From Symbiodinium natans (Eukaryota > Sar > Dinophyceae > Suessiales > Symbiodiniaceae), in the NCBI GenBank assembly GCA_905221605.1, contig CAJNDS010002524.1:683134-747133 (forward strand): a DNA stretch of 64,000 nucleotides, read 5' to 3'. Positions within the stretch are counted from its first letter, which is position 1. Every line of letters starts with the position of its first letter. Made by a program: the position numbers and the translations under genes. Shown here piece after piece: positions 1-9,730 of this stretch. The notes under the pieces are model-generated. The model did not search any database. It was not told the DNA's origin and was given only the letters and a program-made list of their open reading frames with translations.

Positions 1-56
1 AGTTTAGGGTTTAGGGTTTAGGGTTTCGGGTTTAGGGTTTAGGGCTATAGGGTTTG
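1..56 (+). repeat. TTTAGGG array at left edge
   Basis: Six or seven TTTAGGG units, one with a C (TTTCGGG), open the window. It may be the end of a longer array outside the window. The spacer after it (57-295) has no convincing frame. Confidence 0.85.
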
Positions 57-295
57 CATGGCTGCAGGGTGAGAGGGTCTTGGAGCTATGGGTGTGCAGT
101 AGGGTTTGGGGTTCGGGGTTGCAGGGTTTGGGGGTTTAGTTTGGGGCTTATCGGGCTTCATTCGGTCCTTCTGTAACGCCGGATCAGAGAAGTGAATAAT
201 GCAAGTGGGTGGGTCTGTGATCATGTGGGGAGTTCGCGCCCCACTCCCCACACCCCCAAGCGGAAGGTATAGGTTTAAAGCGGGCTTTGAGCAGG

Positions 296-508
296 ATGGA
301 GAATTCGGAGATCGTCGAACTGATCCAGTCCAAGGAGAAGCTCCAGCAGAAGGCCGTCGGTTTTCGAGATTTGCTAGACAGGGTTTAGGGTTTAGGGTTT
401 TAGGGTTTAGGGTTTAGGGTTCTAGAAGCTATCCTAGAGAGCCCAATACCCTTTAATCCCTTCCTGAAGAAGTATTGCTTAAATGGAATTGAGCCTGTTG
501 TAGTGTAA
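296..508 (+). CDS. Two exon-like pieces split by a telomere array
   Basis: An ATG frame starts MENSEIVELIQSKEKLQQK and runs to GAT TTG CTA GA at 378. A 44-bp TTTAGGG array follows, and the bases CTAGA occur on both sides of it (374-378 and 422-426). Removing one array plus one CTAGA continues the frame as LLEAILESPIPFNPF and on to TAA at 506-508. The N-terminus resembles that of the fragment at 3230, so these look like paralogues. No function recognised. The splice site is ambiguous within CTAGA. Confidence 0.5.
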
Positions 509-804
509 GACCGCTACAGCTATTGCGGGCTCCCCTGGTACCCTAGACCATAGGACCTATGACATGTTTTCTCGGGTTTGAGTTCAGGGTTTAGCAGACC
601 CTAAACCCGAAACCCTAAACCCTCGCCCCAAGGATCCTGTGATAGTAGAGCCCCGCAGAACCCAGTTGTTCGATAGGGGCCTGTCTGCCTGTTGAAGGCT
701 TCATCGGGTTTAGGGTTTGGGGTTTGGGGTTTGGGGTTTGAACCCTAAACCCTAGACCCGAAACCTCAAAAACCCTAAAACCCTAAACCCTAAACCCCAA
801 ACAG

Positions 805-932
805 GTGAGCGAGGCCCGTCACATCCTCGAGGAGTATGTTGGAATCGCGGGGAAGCCGCTCGCGATCCAGAAGCAGATCATTGGGGAGAGGCCAATGCAG
901 CAAGCCCTCAATCCGAACTGCCACAATCCTAC
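805..932 (+). CDS. Exon-like fragment, homologous to piece at 4238
   Basis: The exon follows a CCCTAAA array ending CCAAACAG, which gives an AG acceptor at 803-804. The frame reads VSEARHILEEYVGIAGK and later QKQIIGERPMQQAL, with mostly G/C third bases. The start resembles VAEAKHVLD at 4241, suggesting duplicated genes in the first 5 kb. It fades into a CCCTAAA array. Function unknown. Confidence 0.55.
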
Positions 933-999
933 TAAACCCTAAACCCTTATATGCCCTAAGCTTCAACCTCAAGGCCTAAACCCTAAACCCATGTCACAT

Positions 1000-2140
1000 G
1001 GGCTGTGAGTTCAGGGTCCGTTGGGTCTGGAGATGAGGACAGATGACTCGAAGAAGCTTAGGGTTTCTTGGTAAGCCCGCGGGTAATTTAGGGGTTCGGA
1101 ATAATTTCTAGTAGTCGTATTCCCTTATCGTCCCCTTTGTAACTATACTAGACCCCCTCAAACCCTATTCCAGTGGTTAAGACGTTTTCCCTTTCGGGGT
1201 TCCAGGTGACTGACCCCAAAAGGGCACCGTTTTTGCAAGATGCGAGTTGGTGAGTGTCTGTTTTATGTTTTGTGTAGTTGTGTTTAAGGCGTAAGGGAGT
1301 TTAAGGTTTGGTTTTTTTCCTGTTGTTTGCGGGTTTCGGAGTTTCAGGGTTAGGGCTTGTGGTTGTCTAGGGTTTGGGAGCTAAGGGGGGTGTGCGGAGT
1401 TTGGCTGTTTGAAACTGAGAATTCTGCAGAGCTTAGATGTCAGGCTGTTTCCACAAGTGCTCCAGTACTACCCCTTGCTCGCCGGCAAGCTCACCGGAGT
1501 CTTGCCCGCAAGGTGCTCCTACTGGTTCTTAGTAGGGAACGAGTAGGCACCTGTTTTCCCGTAGATATAGATATACGTAGCCCTTTAAGTGATTATGTAG
1601 TATTCCCTCCATATATATATATATATATATGTAATTTATAGTTTTAGCTTAAAACACTGACCTACGAAAAACTCGGGCCTGCAGTGCGACGTTTTCTGTA
1701 TATATATATATACATATGGGTATACCCTTTCAGGGATGGTATGGAATCCGGAGTAGAAAGTATCCCCCTTTGGAACCCATTGCATGATTACACAGGGTAC
1801 GTCCTTCCTTCATTCCCTGCTAAGAACCAGGAAGTGTTTAAACCCTAAACCCTAAACCCCAAACCCCAAAATTCAAACCCCAAACCCCAAACCCCAAACC
1901 CTAAACCCTTTCCGAGAAAAGGGGCCATCAATCTACGGGACGCTCTCCTTCGATCCCTACACACTAAACCCTCAGCCTTAAGCCCTACGCCCGACAGCAT
2001 TGAGCCCAGCCGAGGCAGTAAACTGTATACTGTACCCTAGACCATAAACCCTAATTAGCCCTGAACCCTAAACCCTAAGCCCTAAACCCTGAACCCGAAA
2101 CCCTAAACCCTAAACCCTAGCCCTAAACCCTAAGCCCTAA
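1000..2140. other. No convincing gene; arrays, AT tract, element remnants
   Basis: Holds telomere-type arrays (1839-1910, 2050-2150), a TA dinucleotide tract (1611-1630 and 1700-1713) and a TIR remnant at 1738-1832 of the family also seen at 4795, 42601 and 44754. The 94-codon frame at 1357-1641 crosses the TA tract and lacks codon bias, so I do not call it a gene. Confidence 0.5.
1095..1180. mobile_element. Short element, GGAATAAT family
   Basis: The sequence GGAATAATTTCTAGTAGTCG and the later CCCTTTGTAACTATACTAG recur in altered form at 54762 and 9070. Short and non-coding; probably an introner or MITE. Confidence 0.45.
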
Positions 2141-2150
2141 CCCTAAACCA

Positions 2151-2222
2151 GAAGCTCCACTGGTGCCCAGGAATGCTGCTGGAGTCAGGGCCCAAGTGGA
2201 CGGCCCCACCACTCAGGGTTTT
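2151..2222 (+). CDS. Exon-like fragment
   Basis: After a CCCTAAA array ending AACCAG, the frame reads KLHWCPGMLLESGPKWTAPP. A G-rich telomere array lies downstream. No family recognised. Confidence 0.4.
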
Positions 2223-2739
2223 ACGGCTTTCGACTTACGTAGGGGTTTAGGGTTTCGGTTTAGGGTTTAGGGTTTGGGGCTGCGGATACAAAGCTGTTGA
2301 TAGGGTTTGGAGGGTGCGCTACAACCTAAACCCGAAGCCCCTAACCCTAAACCCTAAACTCCTAACTTTAAACCCAAAGCACTTTGTACCCAAACCATGT
2401 GAAAGATTGTTTCTGCTGCGCCGTATCTTCAACCGAGAGAAGATCGAAGTTTGATATTTTTGGGTTCGGGATCCCGTCTAAGCCCCTTTGAGCCAAAAGG
2501 GACACCGTGTTTCGTCCTGGGTTGCTCTGCTCTTGTGTCCAGTTCTCCAAAAGCCTATATCTAACCGAACTGAATTTCACTATCCGGAGCCTTAACCCTT
2601 AACCCTTAACTTAAACCCTTAAACCCAAAACCATGAAACCCTGAACCCTAAATTGGGAGATTTGGGTGAGACGTGCTGTTAGGCAGCGCACGACCTCCTC
2701 AAAAGAAAGGTGACTTCTTTGCAGGGTTTAGGATTTAGG

Positions 2740-3009
2740 GTTTAGGGTTTATTAGGGTTTAGGGTTTAGGGTTTAGGGTTTAGGGTTTAGGGTTTAGGGT
2801 TTAGGGTTGTAGTTCGGCTTCATAGGGGACAGCGCCCTTTTCACGGTTCCGTGATTGTCGGCTTCAGGTCTGGGAGTTTCGGATTTGGGGACTGGGCTTC
2901 CCTACACTCGTTTAGGGTTTGGGGTTCAGGGTTTGGGGTTTAAGGTTTAAGGTTTAGGGTTTAGGGTTTAGGGTTTAGGGTTTAGGGTTTAGGGTTTAGG
3001 GTTTAGGGT
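2740..3009 (+). repeat. Two TTTAGGG arrays
   Basis: Arrays at about 2727-2806 and 2910-3009, separated by a 100-bp spacer. The second meets inverted CCCTAAA units at 3010-3045, a head-to-head junction like a telomere fusion. Confidence 0.9.
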
Positions 3010-3229
3010 GACTCTAAACCCAACACCCTAAACCCTAAACGAAGTTTAGGGTTCGGGGTTCCCTTTGCCCAACACCCTCCACGTCCTAAACCCTACGCAG
3101 CCCTACTTTCTACAACACCCTCGATTCTTGCGAGCCCTGGGGTTTAGGGTTTAGGGTTTAGGGTTGAGGGTCTAGTGTCTAGGGTCTAGGGTTTAGGGCT
3201 TAGGGTTTAGGGCTACAAGTCCCATGAGG

Positions 3230-3298
3230 ATGGATAATTCGGACCTCCTCCTGCTGCTCGACTCGCCGCAGCTCCTGAAGGAGAAGGCCTTGGGATGT
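3230..3298 (+). CDS. Exon-like N-terminal fragment, paralogue of 296
   Basis: The ATG frame reads MDNSDLLLLLDSPQLLKEK then ALGC, matching the layout of the fragment at 296 (MENSEIVELIQS). It is followed by a TTTAGGG-type intron of about 135 bp. Joining TGT to CAGGAC at 3435 gives ALGCQDLSSLPSK, parallel to AVGFRDLLEAIL in the paralogue. Function unknown. Confidence 0.5.
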
Positions 3299-3475
3299 AG
3301 GGTTTAGGGTTTAGGGTTTGGGTTTAGGATAGGGTTTGGGGTTTAGGGTTTAGGGTTTAGGGTCTAGGGTCTAGGGTTTAGGATGTAGGGCTTAGGGTTT
3401 CGGGTTTAGGGTTTGGGGTTTGGGGTTAGGGCGTCAGGACTTGTCATCCCTGCCTTCAAAGCCTCGTGGTAAGCA

Positions 3476-3690
3476 CATAGCACCCAGGGTAGGCCCTTAT
3501 TCCCTTTGTTTAGGGCTTTGGTTCCCTCAGAAGCCCCTTTCAGCCAAAAAAGGGCACCCTTGCTATTCAACCCTAAACCCTAAACCCTAAACCCTAAACC
3601 CTAAACACTAAACCCTAAACCCTAAACCCTAAGCCACCCTTGCTATTCCTAAGTTACTCTAGGGTCGAGTCAAAGGGACTCTGCCTCGGA
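3476..3690. mobile_element. GGAGTAGG-family element interrupted by a telomere array
   Basis: The element halves flank a CCCTAAA array at 3569-3634. The 14 bases CACCCTTGCTATTC occur exactly at both edges (3555-3568 and 3635-3648), as a target-site duplication would leave. See findings. Confidence 0.75.
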
Positions 3691-4009
3691 CCCCTAGGGC
3701 TGCACCCTTGGATTTGGGGGCCCTGTTCCAAGATCCTCGAAGGACATCGTAAGGGGCCACAGTGGGAGTATGTTAAGGGAAACCTCTTAGAAGATCAGCT
3801 CGAATCTTGATGCCCCTAAACCCTACCCCTAAACCCTAAACCCTAAACCCTAAACCCTAAACCCACCTCTATGTAAACAAGCAGCCTTGCAGCTCTTCAG
3901 CGCAGTCTCTCTCTAGGGAAGCTGCAGCCTCGACAGCTCGCCACGAGCCTTCGATGGCGCTTTTCTGTCCCTCCCCCCGACAAAACAAACAATCAGGGTT
4001 TAATTAAGG

Positions 4010-4098
4010 TGTTTAGGGTTTAGGGTTTAGGGTTTAGGGTTTAGGGTTTAGGGTTTAGGGTTTGCTTAGGGCTTAGGGCTTAGGGTTTAGGGTTCAGG
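4010..4098 (+). repeat. TTTAGGG array
   Basis: About seven perfect units followed by GGGCTTA variants. Confidence 0.9.
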
Positions 4099-4121
4099 GG
4101 CAGCCCTGAGCCCATAAGGCC

Positions 4122-4225
4122 TACTTGGAGGTTCATGGGTACTTATGAGTGGGGTTAGAAGTACCCTAACTAAGGTTAGTGACCCTAACTAGTTCCAGCC
4201 CTTCTTAAAAGCACCCACCTCCAAG
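4122..4225. mobile_element. Foldback element (ACTTGGAGGTTCATG family), copy 1
   Basis: Starts CTACTTGGAGGTTCATGGGT and ends with the inverted GCACCCACCTCCAAG. Followed directly by an exon-like segment, so probably an introner. Confidence 0.75.
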
Positions 4226-4237
4226 CAACCTCAAACA

Positions 4238-4297
4238 ATGCAGGTTGCCGAGGCAAAGCATGTGCTCGACACCACATGCACCTGTGACGCAAGTGGC
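4238..4297 (+). CDS. Exon-like fragment, homologous to 805
   Basis: The frame ATG CAG GTT GCC GAG reads MQVAEAKHVLDTTCTCDASG, like VSEARHILEEY at 805. It follows a foldback element and runs into a CCCTAAA-type array. Confidence 0.45.
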
Positions 4298-4794
4298 CCT
4301 AAACCCCCTAAAGCCCCTACACCCCCTACACCCCCTAAACCCCCTAAACCAGCTAAACCCTACACTTTGCCCTAAACCTAACCCCCCCCCAAGGAAGAAA
4401 GCGAAAAAGAAAACCCTCCACCCTCGAAACCCCCTAAACCCTGAGCCCTCTTTCGCGGCTTGGGGTTGCAAGGGTCCTATTTTGGAATAGCCTTCAAAGC
4501 CTCAAAGGGCCGGAGTGCCGTGGTAAGTGACAGGATATCCCAGGTTTGGGATTTTTAGGGTTCAGGGTACCTCTTTTTGCCTTTTCTTTGGGTTTTTGTC
4601 AGGGCTTATAGAGGTTCAGGAGCTCCTAACATCTTTTTCTTGGTAGGAGTTTAAACATAGGGGGGGGGGCCCTTTTAAAATTCCTTGGTTTCCGGGAAGT
4701 CCCAGTCTTGGGGGCCTCAGGGCTTGGGGCGTCATGTTTTAGGATTCTGTCTGGACTTAGGGTTTACTGGCTGGCTCTTCCCGTAAGGAAGGAG

Positions 4795-4868
4795 GGAATG
4801 AGGTACCCTATACAATCCCCTAAAGGATATATGAAGGGCTGTACTTCCCTCATACCCCACTAGGAACC
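4795..4868. mobile_element. TIR element (GGGAATGAGGTAC family)
   Basis: AAGGAGGGAATGAGGTACCC is mirrored by GTACTTCCCTCATACCCC. Related copies lie at 42601 and 44754. The G-array then C-array join at 4871-4900 is another head-to-head telomere junction. Confidence 0.55.
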
Positions 4869-5108
4869 GGGGGGTTTAGGGTTGAAACCCTAAACCCTAA
4901 ACCCTAAACCCCAAACCCCTAAACCCCTAAACCCCAAACCCTTGAGCATTGAGGGTTGAGGCATGTTTAGTGTGGGCGCCTCCTCACTAAGGCGGCCAAG
5001 ATGCGCATCTCTTGTCGCCGGAGATGCTGCAGCAGGCTTTAGGGTTTAGGGTTTAAGATTTAGGGTTTAGGGCTTGGGGTTTAGGGTTTAGGGTTTAGAA
5101 AGGGCCTG

Positions 5109-5243
5109 TACTTGGAGGCTCATGGGTACGTAGAAGTAGGGTGAGAAGCAGGGTAGCTATGGTTGGAGCCGTCACCTATATCCCGACGTACAAGTACCCA
5201 AACAGAACCCGACGTATAAGTACCCAAGCAAAGCTTCCAAGTA
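5109..5243. mobile_element. Foldback element, copy 2
   Basis: Opens TACTTGGAGGCTCATGGGTA and closes with AGCTTCCAAGTA after internal copies of GTACAAGTACCC. Bordered by telomere arrays on both sides. Confidence 0.7.
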
Positions 5244-5733
5244 GCCCTAAACCCTAGCCCTAAACCCTAAACCGCAAACCGCAAGCACTGATCTCCCTGT
5301 AGGGTTTCGGATTTCGCCCTAGAAGCCCGTGACTCGCTATGGTTTTGTCAACTGAATGTTGGGGCGATGACTCGCTACGTTTAGGGTCCAGGGTTTTTGG
5401 GTGTAGGGCTACTTGAAGGTTCATGGGTACTTGTAAGTACGGATACATCAATTTCCGATCTTTCTAGTTTTATCTGTGCGGTTTAGGTATTTCGTCCTTT
5501 TCGTTCCTTGTCTTGCAAGGTTTAGAGCTGTGTTTTTGTTGCTGCTGTGGTCGCGCTTGTGGCGCTTTGATGTTCAGTTCCTTGTACGAAGCAACAATAC
5601 ACCACTGATCGCCGAGCGCAGTGAGCCCTCAGCCCTACCTGCTACAAAGCCTTTCCATACTAATGAGTACGCATTTTGAAACAGATTGTGAATCGATCAC
5701 GAAAGGACCTTGCCTTTTCTTTGGGTTGTAGAG

Positions 5734-5833
5734 TTGGGATGTTCCCTCTTTATACCAACAGTCCTTAATAGGATTATATCAGGGGTATTATAATGCCTGT
5801 TAAGGACTGATAGTGTAAGGGTGAGCATCCCAA
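5734..5833. mobile_element. TTGGGATGTTC element, copy 1
   Basis: The arm TTGGGATGTTCCCTCTTTAT is mirrored by AAGGGTGAGCATCCCAA, with AGTCCTTAATAGG and CCTGTTAAGGACT inside. Non-autonomous TIR element. Confidence 0.75.
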
Positions 5834-5839
5834 TTGCAG

Positions 5840-6470
5840 AGGGTTAGTCAGGTATGTATGAAATGTATGCATGTGGCCATGTGTCTATGCAGAAGGGCCC
5901 AAGGGGCTCCTGTGGTGGTTTAGGGTTTAGGGTTTAGGGTTTAGGGTTTAGGGTTTAGGGTTTTCGGATAGGCACGTCTAGGGCAGCAGGGAGGTTGGCC
6001 AGGAAAGCTAGTTCCTAGGCATTTGTTTCAAGCATCGGCCAGCACCATATCCTGTCACACATGTCATCATAAACAGTCGTCCCAAATAAGTTTAAATTTA
6101 ATCAGAAAATTCCGTAAAATCATTTTCATCAGAAAATTCTTCAAATTTCTGATTTTTATTATTGTTATTAAAAGAACATTCGGATACGGATGTTGCAGTG
6201 AACAAATCGGTGAGGGGGTGGGGTCGAGGTGGGGGGGGGGGGTAGGGCGACCACGGCCTTGGGACATTGCATGGTTCAAGAGGATCATATTCAGGAATAT
6301 GTTTTCAGTTCAAGAGGATGAGATTCAGGAACATGTTTTCAGGGAATTGTTGGGGCCATCCTCGTCCGCCTCATGACTCATGAGTCTGCGTGGTGTTTTT
6401 TTGGGTTGTAGGTTACCCTAAACCCTAAACCCTCTAAATCCTAAACCCTAAACCCTAAACCCTAAACCCT
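5840..6470. other. AT-rich non-array region with element remnants
   Basis: 6080-6180 is AT-rich and contains repeated AGAAAATTC. 6263-6362 carries two tandem copies of the CAAGAGGATCATATTCAGG element, also seen at 28405 and 51925. A 117-codon frame spans all of this but has no coding bias; I regard it as chance. Confidence 0.5.
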
Positions 6471-6473
6471 GCG

Positions 6474-6581
6474 ATGCAGCAGGTGACGACTGCAGCGACG
6501 CAGCAGGCGGCGACGGCGACTTGCCTGCACCAATCTTGGCACACGCCGAAACCTCGAAGACGCCACTCCACACAGCCCTGA
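6474..6581 (+). CDS. Exon-like fragment, two open frames
   Basis: One frame starts at ATG (MQQVTTAATQQAATAT) and ends TGA at 6579-6581. The +1 frame (DAAGDDCSDAAGGDGDL) has better G/C third positions. Left flank CCCTAAA, right flank degenerate array. Frame unresolved. Confidence 0.35.
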   Translation: MQQVTTAATQQAATATCLHQSWHTPKPRRRHSTQP

Positions 6582-6894
6582 ACTCTAAACCCCACGCCCC
6601 TAATCCTAAGCACCCCAACCAAACGCAAGCCTTGAATTAAACCCTCACCCACCGCCCCCCAGAGCTTCGACCTTAAATCACGCCCTTGGGCGCTTGATGG
6701 TTTCAGAGTGTAGGCATGTGGCAAGTAGTTTTGTCAGATTTAGGGTTTCGGGGTTAAATGCCTGTCCCGCGGTTTTACGGGCAGGCCCCCTTTTTCCTAA
6801 AGGGTTTAGGGTTCCTGTCCCCCAAAATACCCTCCTTTTGTTGGTGTTTGTTGAGGGGCTCTTTTCCCATGGTCCATCCCTCCACTAGGATGCC

Positions 6895-6997
6895 CAGTAG
6901 TGCCCTTATTCCCTTTTGTTGGGGCTTAGGTTCCCTTACAAACCCCTTTAAGCAAAAAAGGGTACCCTGTTTAACCCTGGGTTACTGAGCATCCTAG
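6895..6997. mobile_element. CTAGGATGC TIR element, copy 1
   Basis: Starts CTAGGATGCCCAGTAGTGCC and ends GGTTACTGAGCATCCTAG, giving perfect 9-bp terminal inverted repeats. The copy at 29586 forms an intron of the ankyrin gene. Confidence 0.85.
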
Positions 6998-7329
6998 TCT
7001 AAAGGACCGAACAATGCGTTTCCGGCATTAGTTGTGCTTGTGTAAGGCTTGGCATGCAGCATGCAGCACTCCGCATACAAGTCATGCTCGACAGCTGGAC
7101 CCTGAACCCGAAACCCTAAACCCTAAACCCTAAACCCTAAACCCTAAACCCTAAACCCGACAAGGGGTAGACCCCAGAATTGGCTGTTGTGGACAGGTCA
7201 CGTCCTGCACCCTAAGCTTTAACTAGGCATTTCAAGGTTGGGGCCTCGGGTTGTCGTGCAGCTTTAGGGTTTAGGGCTTAGTGTTTGGGGTTTAGGGTTT
7301 AGGTTTAGGGTTTAGGGTTTAGGGTTTGG

Positions 7330-7452
7330 GTCCTGCAGGTTTTCGCAGACGAGGGTGTTTGGGTCAGTCCCTTGCTTTGCAGCAGCACCCAAGACAACAG
7401 GTCATTGCTGGTGATTGGACGTCTAGGTCTCGTGTTTTGGGGGGGATGCTCC
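7330..7452 (+). CDS. Exon-like fragment
   Basis: Frame QVFADEGVWVSPLLCSS then NRSLLVIGRLGLVF, following a TTTAGGG array and ending at a CCCTAAA array. A pyrimidine-rich CTTGCTTTGCAG at 7372-7383 inside it could instead be an acceptor. No family recognised. Confidence 0.4.
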
Positions 7453-7549
7453 CTAAACCCTGAACCCTAAACCCTAAACCCTAAACCCTAAACCCTAAAC
7501 CCTAAATGCTTTCTTCAGCCGAAAGTATGAGCAAGACACTACCGTGAAA

Positions 7550-7618
7550 TAACAACTCTTTGACGGAAGTCCCAAAATTCTACTATGATATGACAAGAGA
7601 GCACGGCTTGCCTCACCC
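7550..7618 (+). CDS. Exon-like fragment
   Basis: Frame NNSLTEVPKFYYDMTREHGL, enclosed by CCCTAAA arrays on both sides. No family recognised. Confidence 0.4.
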
Positions 7619-7735
7619 TAAACCCTAAACCCTAAACCCTAAACCCTAAACCCTAAACCCTAAACCCTAAACCCTAAACCCCAAATCCCAAACCCTAAAC
7701 CCTAAACCCTAAACTCGAACTAGACCTAAACCCCA
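7618..7735 (-). repeat. CCCTAAA array
   Basis: Nine perfect units, then CCCCAAA and CCCTAAA variants. Confidence 0.9.
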
Positions 7736-7762
7736 AACCCCAAGCCCTAAACCCTGCCAAGG

Positions 7763-7882
7763 CAAAGACAGAATTCAAGCAGCCCCCGGCAGCTGCGTCC
7801 CTGAAGCCCAAGCCGACGCAGTCCATGGCGGACGTGGATTCGGAGAGCTCGCAGGCGCAGCGATCTGGGGCGATTGTGGCCC
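7763..7882 (+). CDS. Exon-like fragment, low-complexity Pro/Ser/Gln
   Basis: Frame KTEFKQPPAAASLKPKPTQS then MADVDSESSQAQRSGAIVA, with strongly G/C-ending codons. Flanked by CCCTAAA arrays. Likely a disordered linker exon. Confidence 0.55.
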
Positions 7883-8004
7883 TAAACCCTAAACCCTGAA
7901 CGCTAAACCCTAAACCCTAAACCCTAAACCCTAAACCCTAAACCCCAAACCCCAAACCCCAAACCCCAAACCCCAAACCCCAAACCCTAACCCTACACCC
8001 GCAA

Positions 8005-8007
<3 letters not shown>

Positions 8008-8039
<32 letters not shown>
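8008..8039 (+). repeat. Poly-G tract, 32 bases
   Basis: A pure run of 32 G immediately after a CCCTAAA/CCCCAAA array. Such G or C runs recur next to arrays (20127, 42156, 54326). Confidence 0.9.
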
Positions 8040-8040
<1 letters not shown>

Positions 8041-8149
8041 AGCTTTGATTTCGGGATTGTGGCTTGGGGCTGAGCAAGGCTCGAGGGCCGTGGCTTCAGG
8101 CGCTTCGGCTTATGTGGTTTAGGGTTTAGGGTTTAGGGTTTAGGCTACG

Positions 8150-8440
8150 GTTTATAGTCAAGGGAGCAAGACTCGTACCCCTAAAGGTTCCCCTTCAGAT
8201 ACCTCTAATATGGCCCTTTTACGACCTTGAGGATCTGTAAAAAGGGTCCCCAAAACCCGAGGGTACAACCTTAAGGGTCCAAGGTATAACTCCTAGATTT
8301 AGGCCCTGAGGCGCAGCCTCAAACCATAACAACTCTGAGTCCCGCTTGCATGGTCCCTTGAAAATGGTCCCTTACCTTCTTTAAAGGATTCTGAAGTATG
8401 GTCTGTTGGGTTTTCCAGGAAAAGATGGGTTCCCCAATTA
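8150..8440. other. Non-coding spacer with a GCATGGTCCCTTG repeat
   Basis: No convincing frame. 8348-8437 (GCATGGTCCCTTG, then GGTCCCTTACCTTCTT) recurs at 14622-14700, an otherwise unnamed dispersed element. Confidence 0.45.
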
Positions 8441-9292
8441 GGGGCCTAAACCCTAAACCCTAAACCCTAAAACCAAAAACCTAAACCCTAAGCGAGCATG
8501 TATCATTCGGCAAGGCTTCCCCGGTGATGTCTCCGCTTGCAGAGGGCAAGGCGGGGGAAGCCACATTTTAGGGTTCTTAGAGCTTCAATAAGGGAGGGGG
8601 CGGCTACTGCTTCTATAAGAGAACCAAGAACCCCCCCCCCCCTCCCCTCCCCCCCCAAAAAAATCTAGTAAATAGAATAACAAAAAGAATACTAAACAAT
8701 AATAATAATAATAATAGGGAAAGGGGCAAAAGGGCTTTGGGGTGTAGGGTTTCGGGTTGAGAGTTCAGGGGTGACAAGAATTTAGAGAGGGCCCTAGAAA
8801 TCCCGAGGCCCCAACGCCGCGACCCTCAACGCTAGAGAGTGGACAATCGTGGCAAAGTTGTTGCCTTACTGGGCTAGCAAGCATCATGCCATACTTGAAG
8901 GTCCATGGGTACTTACACAGGAGCGTTTAAGGTTTAGGGTTTAGGGTTTCGGGTCGAGTTATACCAGTCAAACCCCGGCCCTAAAACCTTCAAGTGTTCC
9001 CAGCATCCCCATCAAGCTGACATCCCCTTGAAAATCTCGCTCGTCTGCCCATGAGGTAGCAGTTTGGGGTTTGGGGAATACGAATAATATTCCCTCATGG
9101 TCCCTTTCAAGAAATATACTCCAAGAACCCCCCAAAAACCCTGTTCTTATCATTCACGCTCCTACAGTACCCTTTTGGCTGCTTACGGTTTCAGAGCTTC
9201 TGCTCACACGACTCTTGCAAGCTAGCGGGGCAGCCCTTTGGTCTCAAAAGGCACACTTGCACGTGGGTGCCCCCAACAAAGTCCTACTTAAA

Positions 9293-9390
9293 GGCTTATA
9301 CTAACAGTCCTTCATGGGGATTATAGCACCCCCCCCCCCCCCCATTCAAATCCCGATGAAGGACTGTTAGTATAAGGGGGAACATCCCAA
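9293..9390. mobile_element. TTGGGATGTTC element, copy 2, C-run loop
   Basis: CTTATACTAACAGTCCTTCA is mirrored by TGAAGGACTGTTAGTATAAG, followed by GGGGGAACATCCCAA. A run of C occupies the loop. Confidence 0.75.
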
Positions 9391-9582
9391 CCTATTTGGT
9401 ATGTCATTTCTTTTGTTGGGGGGGGGTGACTGATACACCACTGGGGTTTCTAGGAAACCCAAACCCTGGGTCTCTGGGGTTGAAGGGCGATTGCACATGG
9501 AAAGTTGAGGTACCTGGTCATAAGGACCCGTTAAAGGGTTTAGGGTTTACGGTTGAGGGTTAGGGGTACGAAGACCTTGGAC

Positions 9583-9730
9583 TTGCAGGTATAGGAATCC
9601 CCGCCAGGAAAACCGGCTCCTGCGTGCGATGCGGCAAGAAGGCCTAGAGGCAACAAAAGAGGAACGTGAAGTGCAAGTGGCCAGTGTTCGAGTCTTTCCG
9701 GGGGAAAAATTGCAGATTGCAGAACTCTAA
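9583..9730 (+). CDS. Terminal exon-like fragment, charged
   Basis: An AG acceptor follows GGACTTGCAG. The frame reads NPRQENRLLRAMRQEGLEA, then TKEEREVQVASVRVFPGEKL, to TAA near 9728. Helical, charged. No family recognised. Confidence 0.55.

Noticed and set aside
2485-2505. Minus-strand TTTTGGCTCAAA resembling the 3' part of the dinoflagellate spliced leader
   Set aside because: The same position in related elements reads AAGCCAAAAAGGG or AAGCAAAAAAGGG, so it is an element motif; the full 22-base leader is absent.
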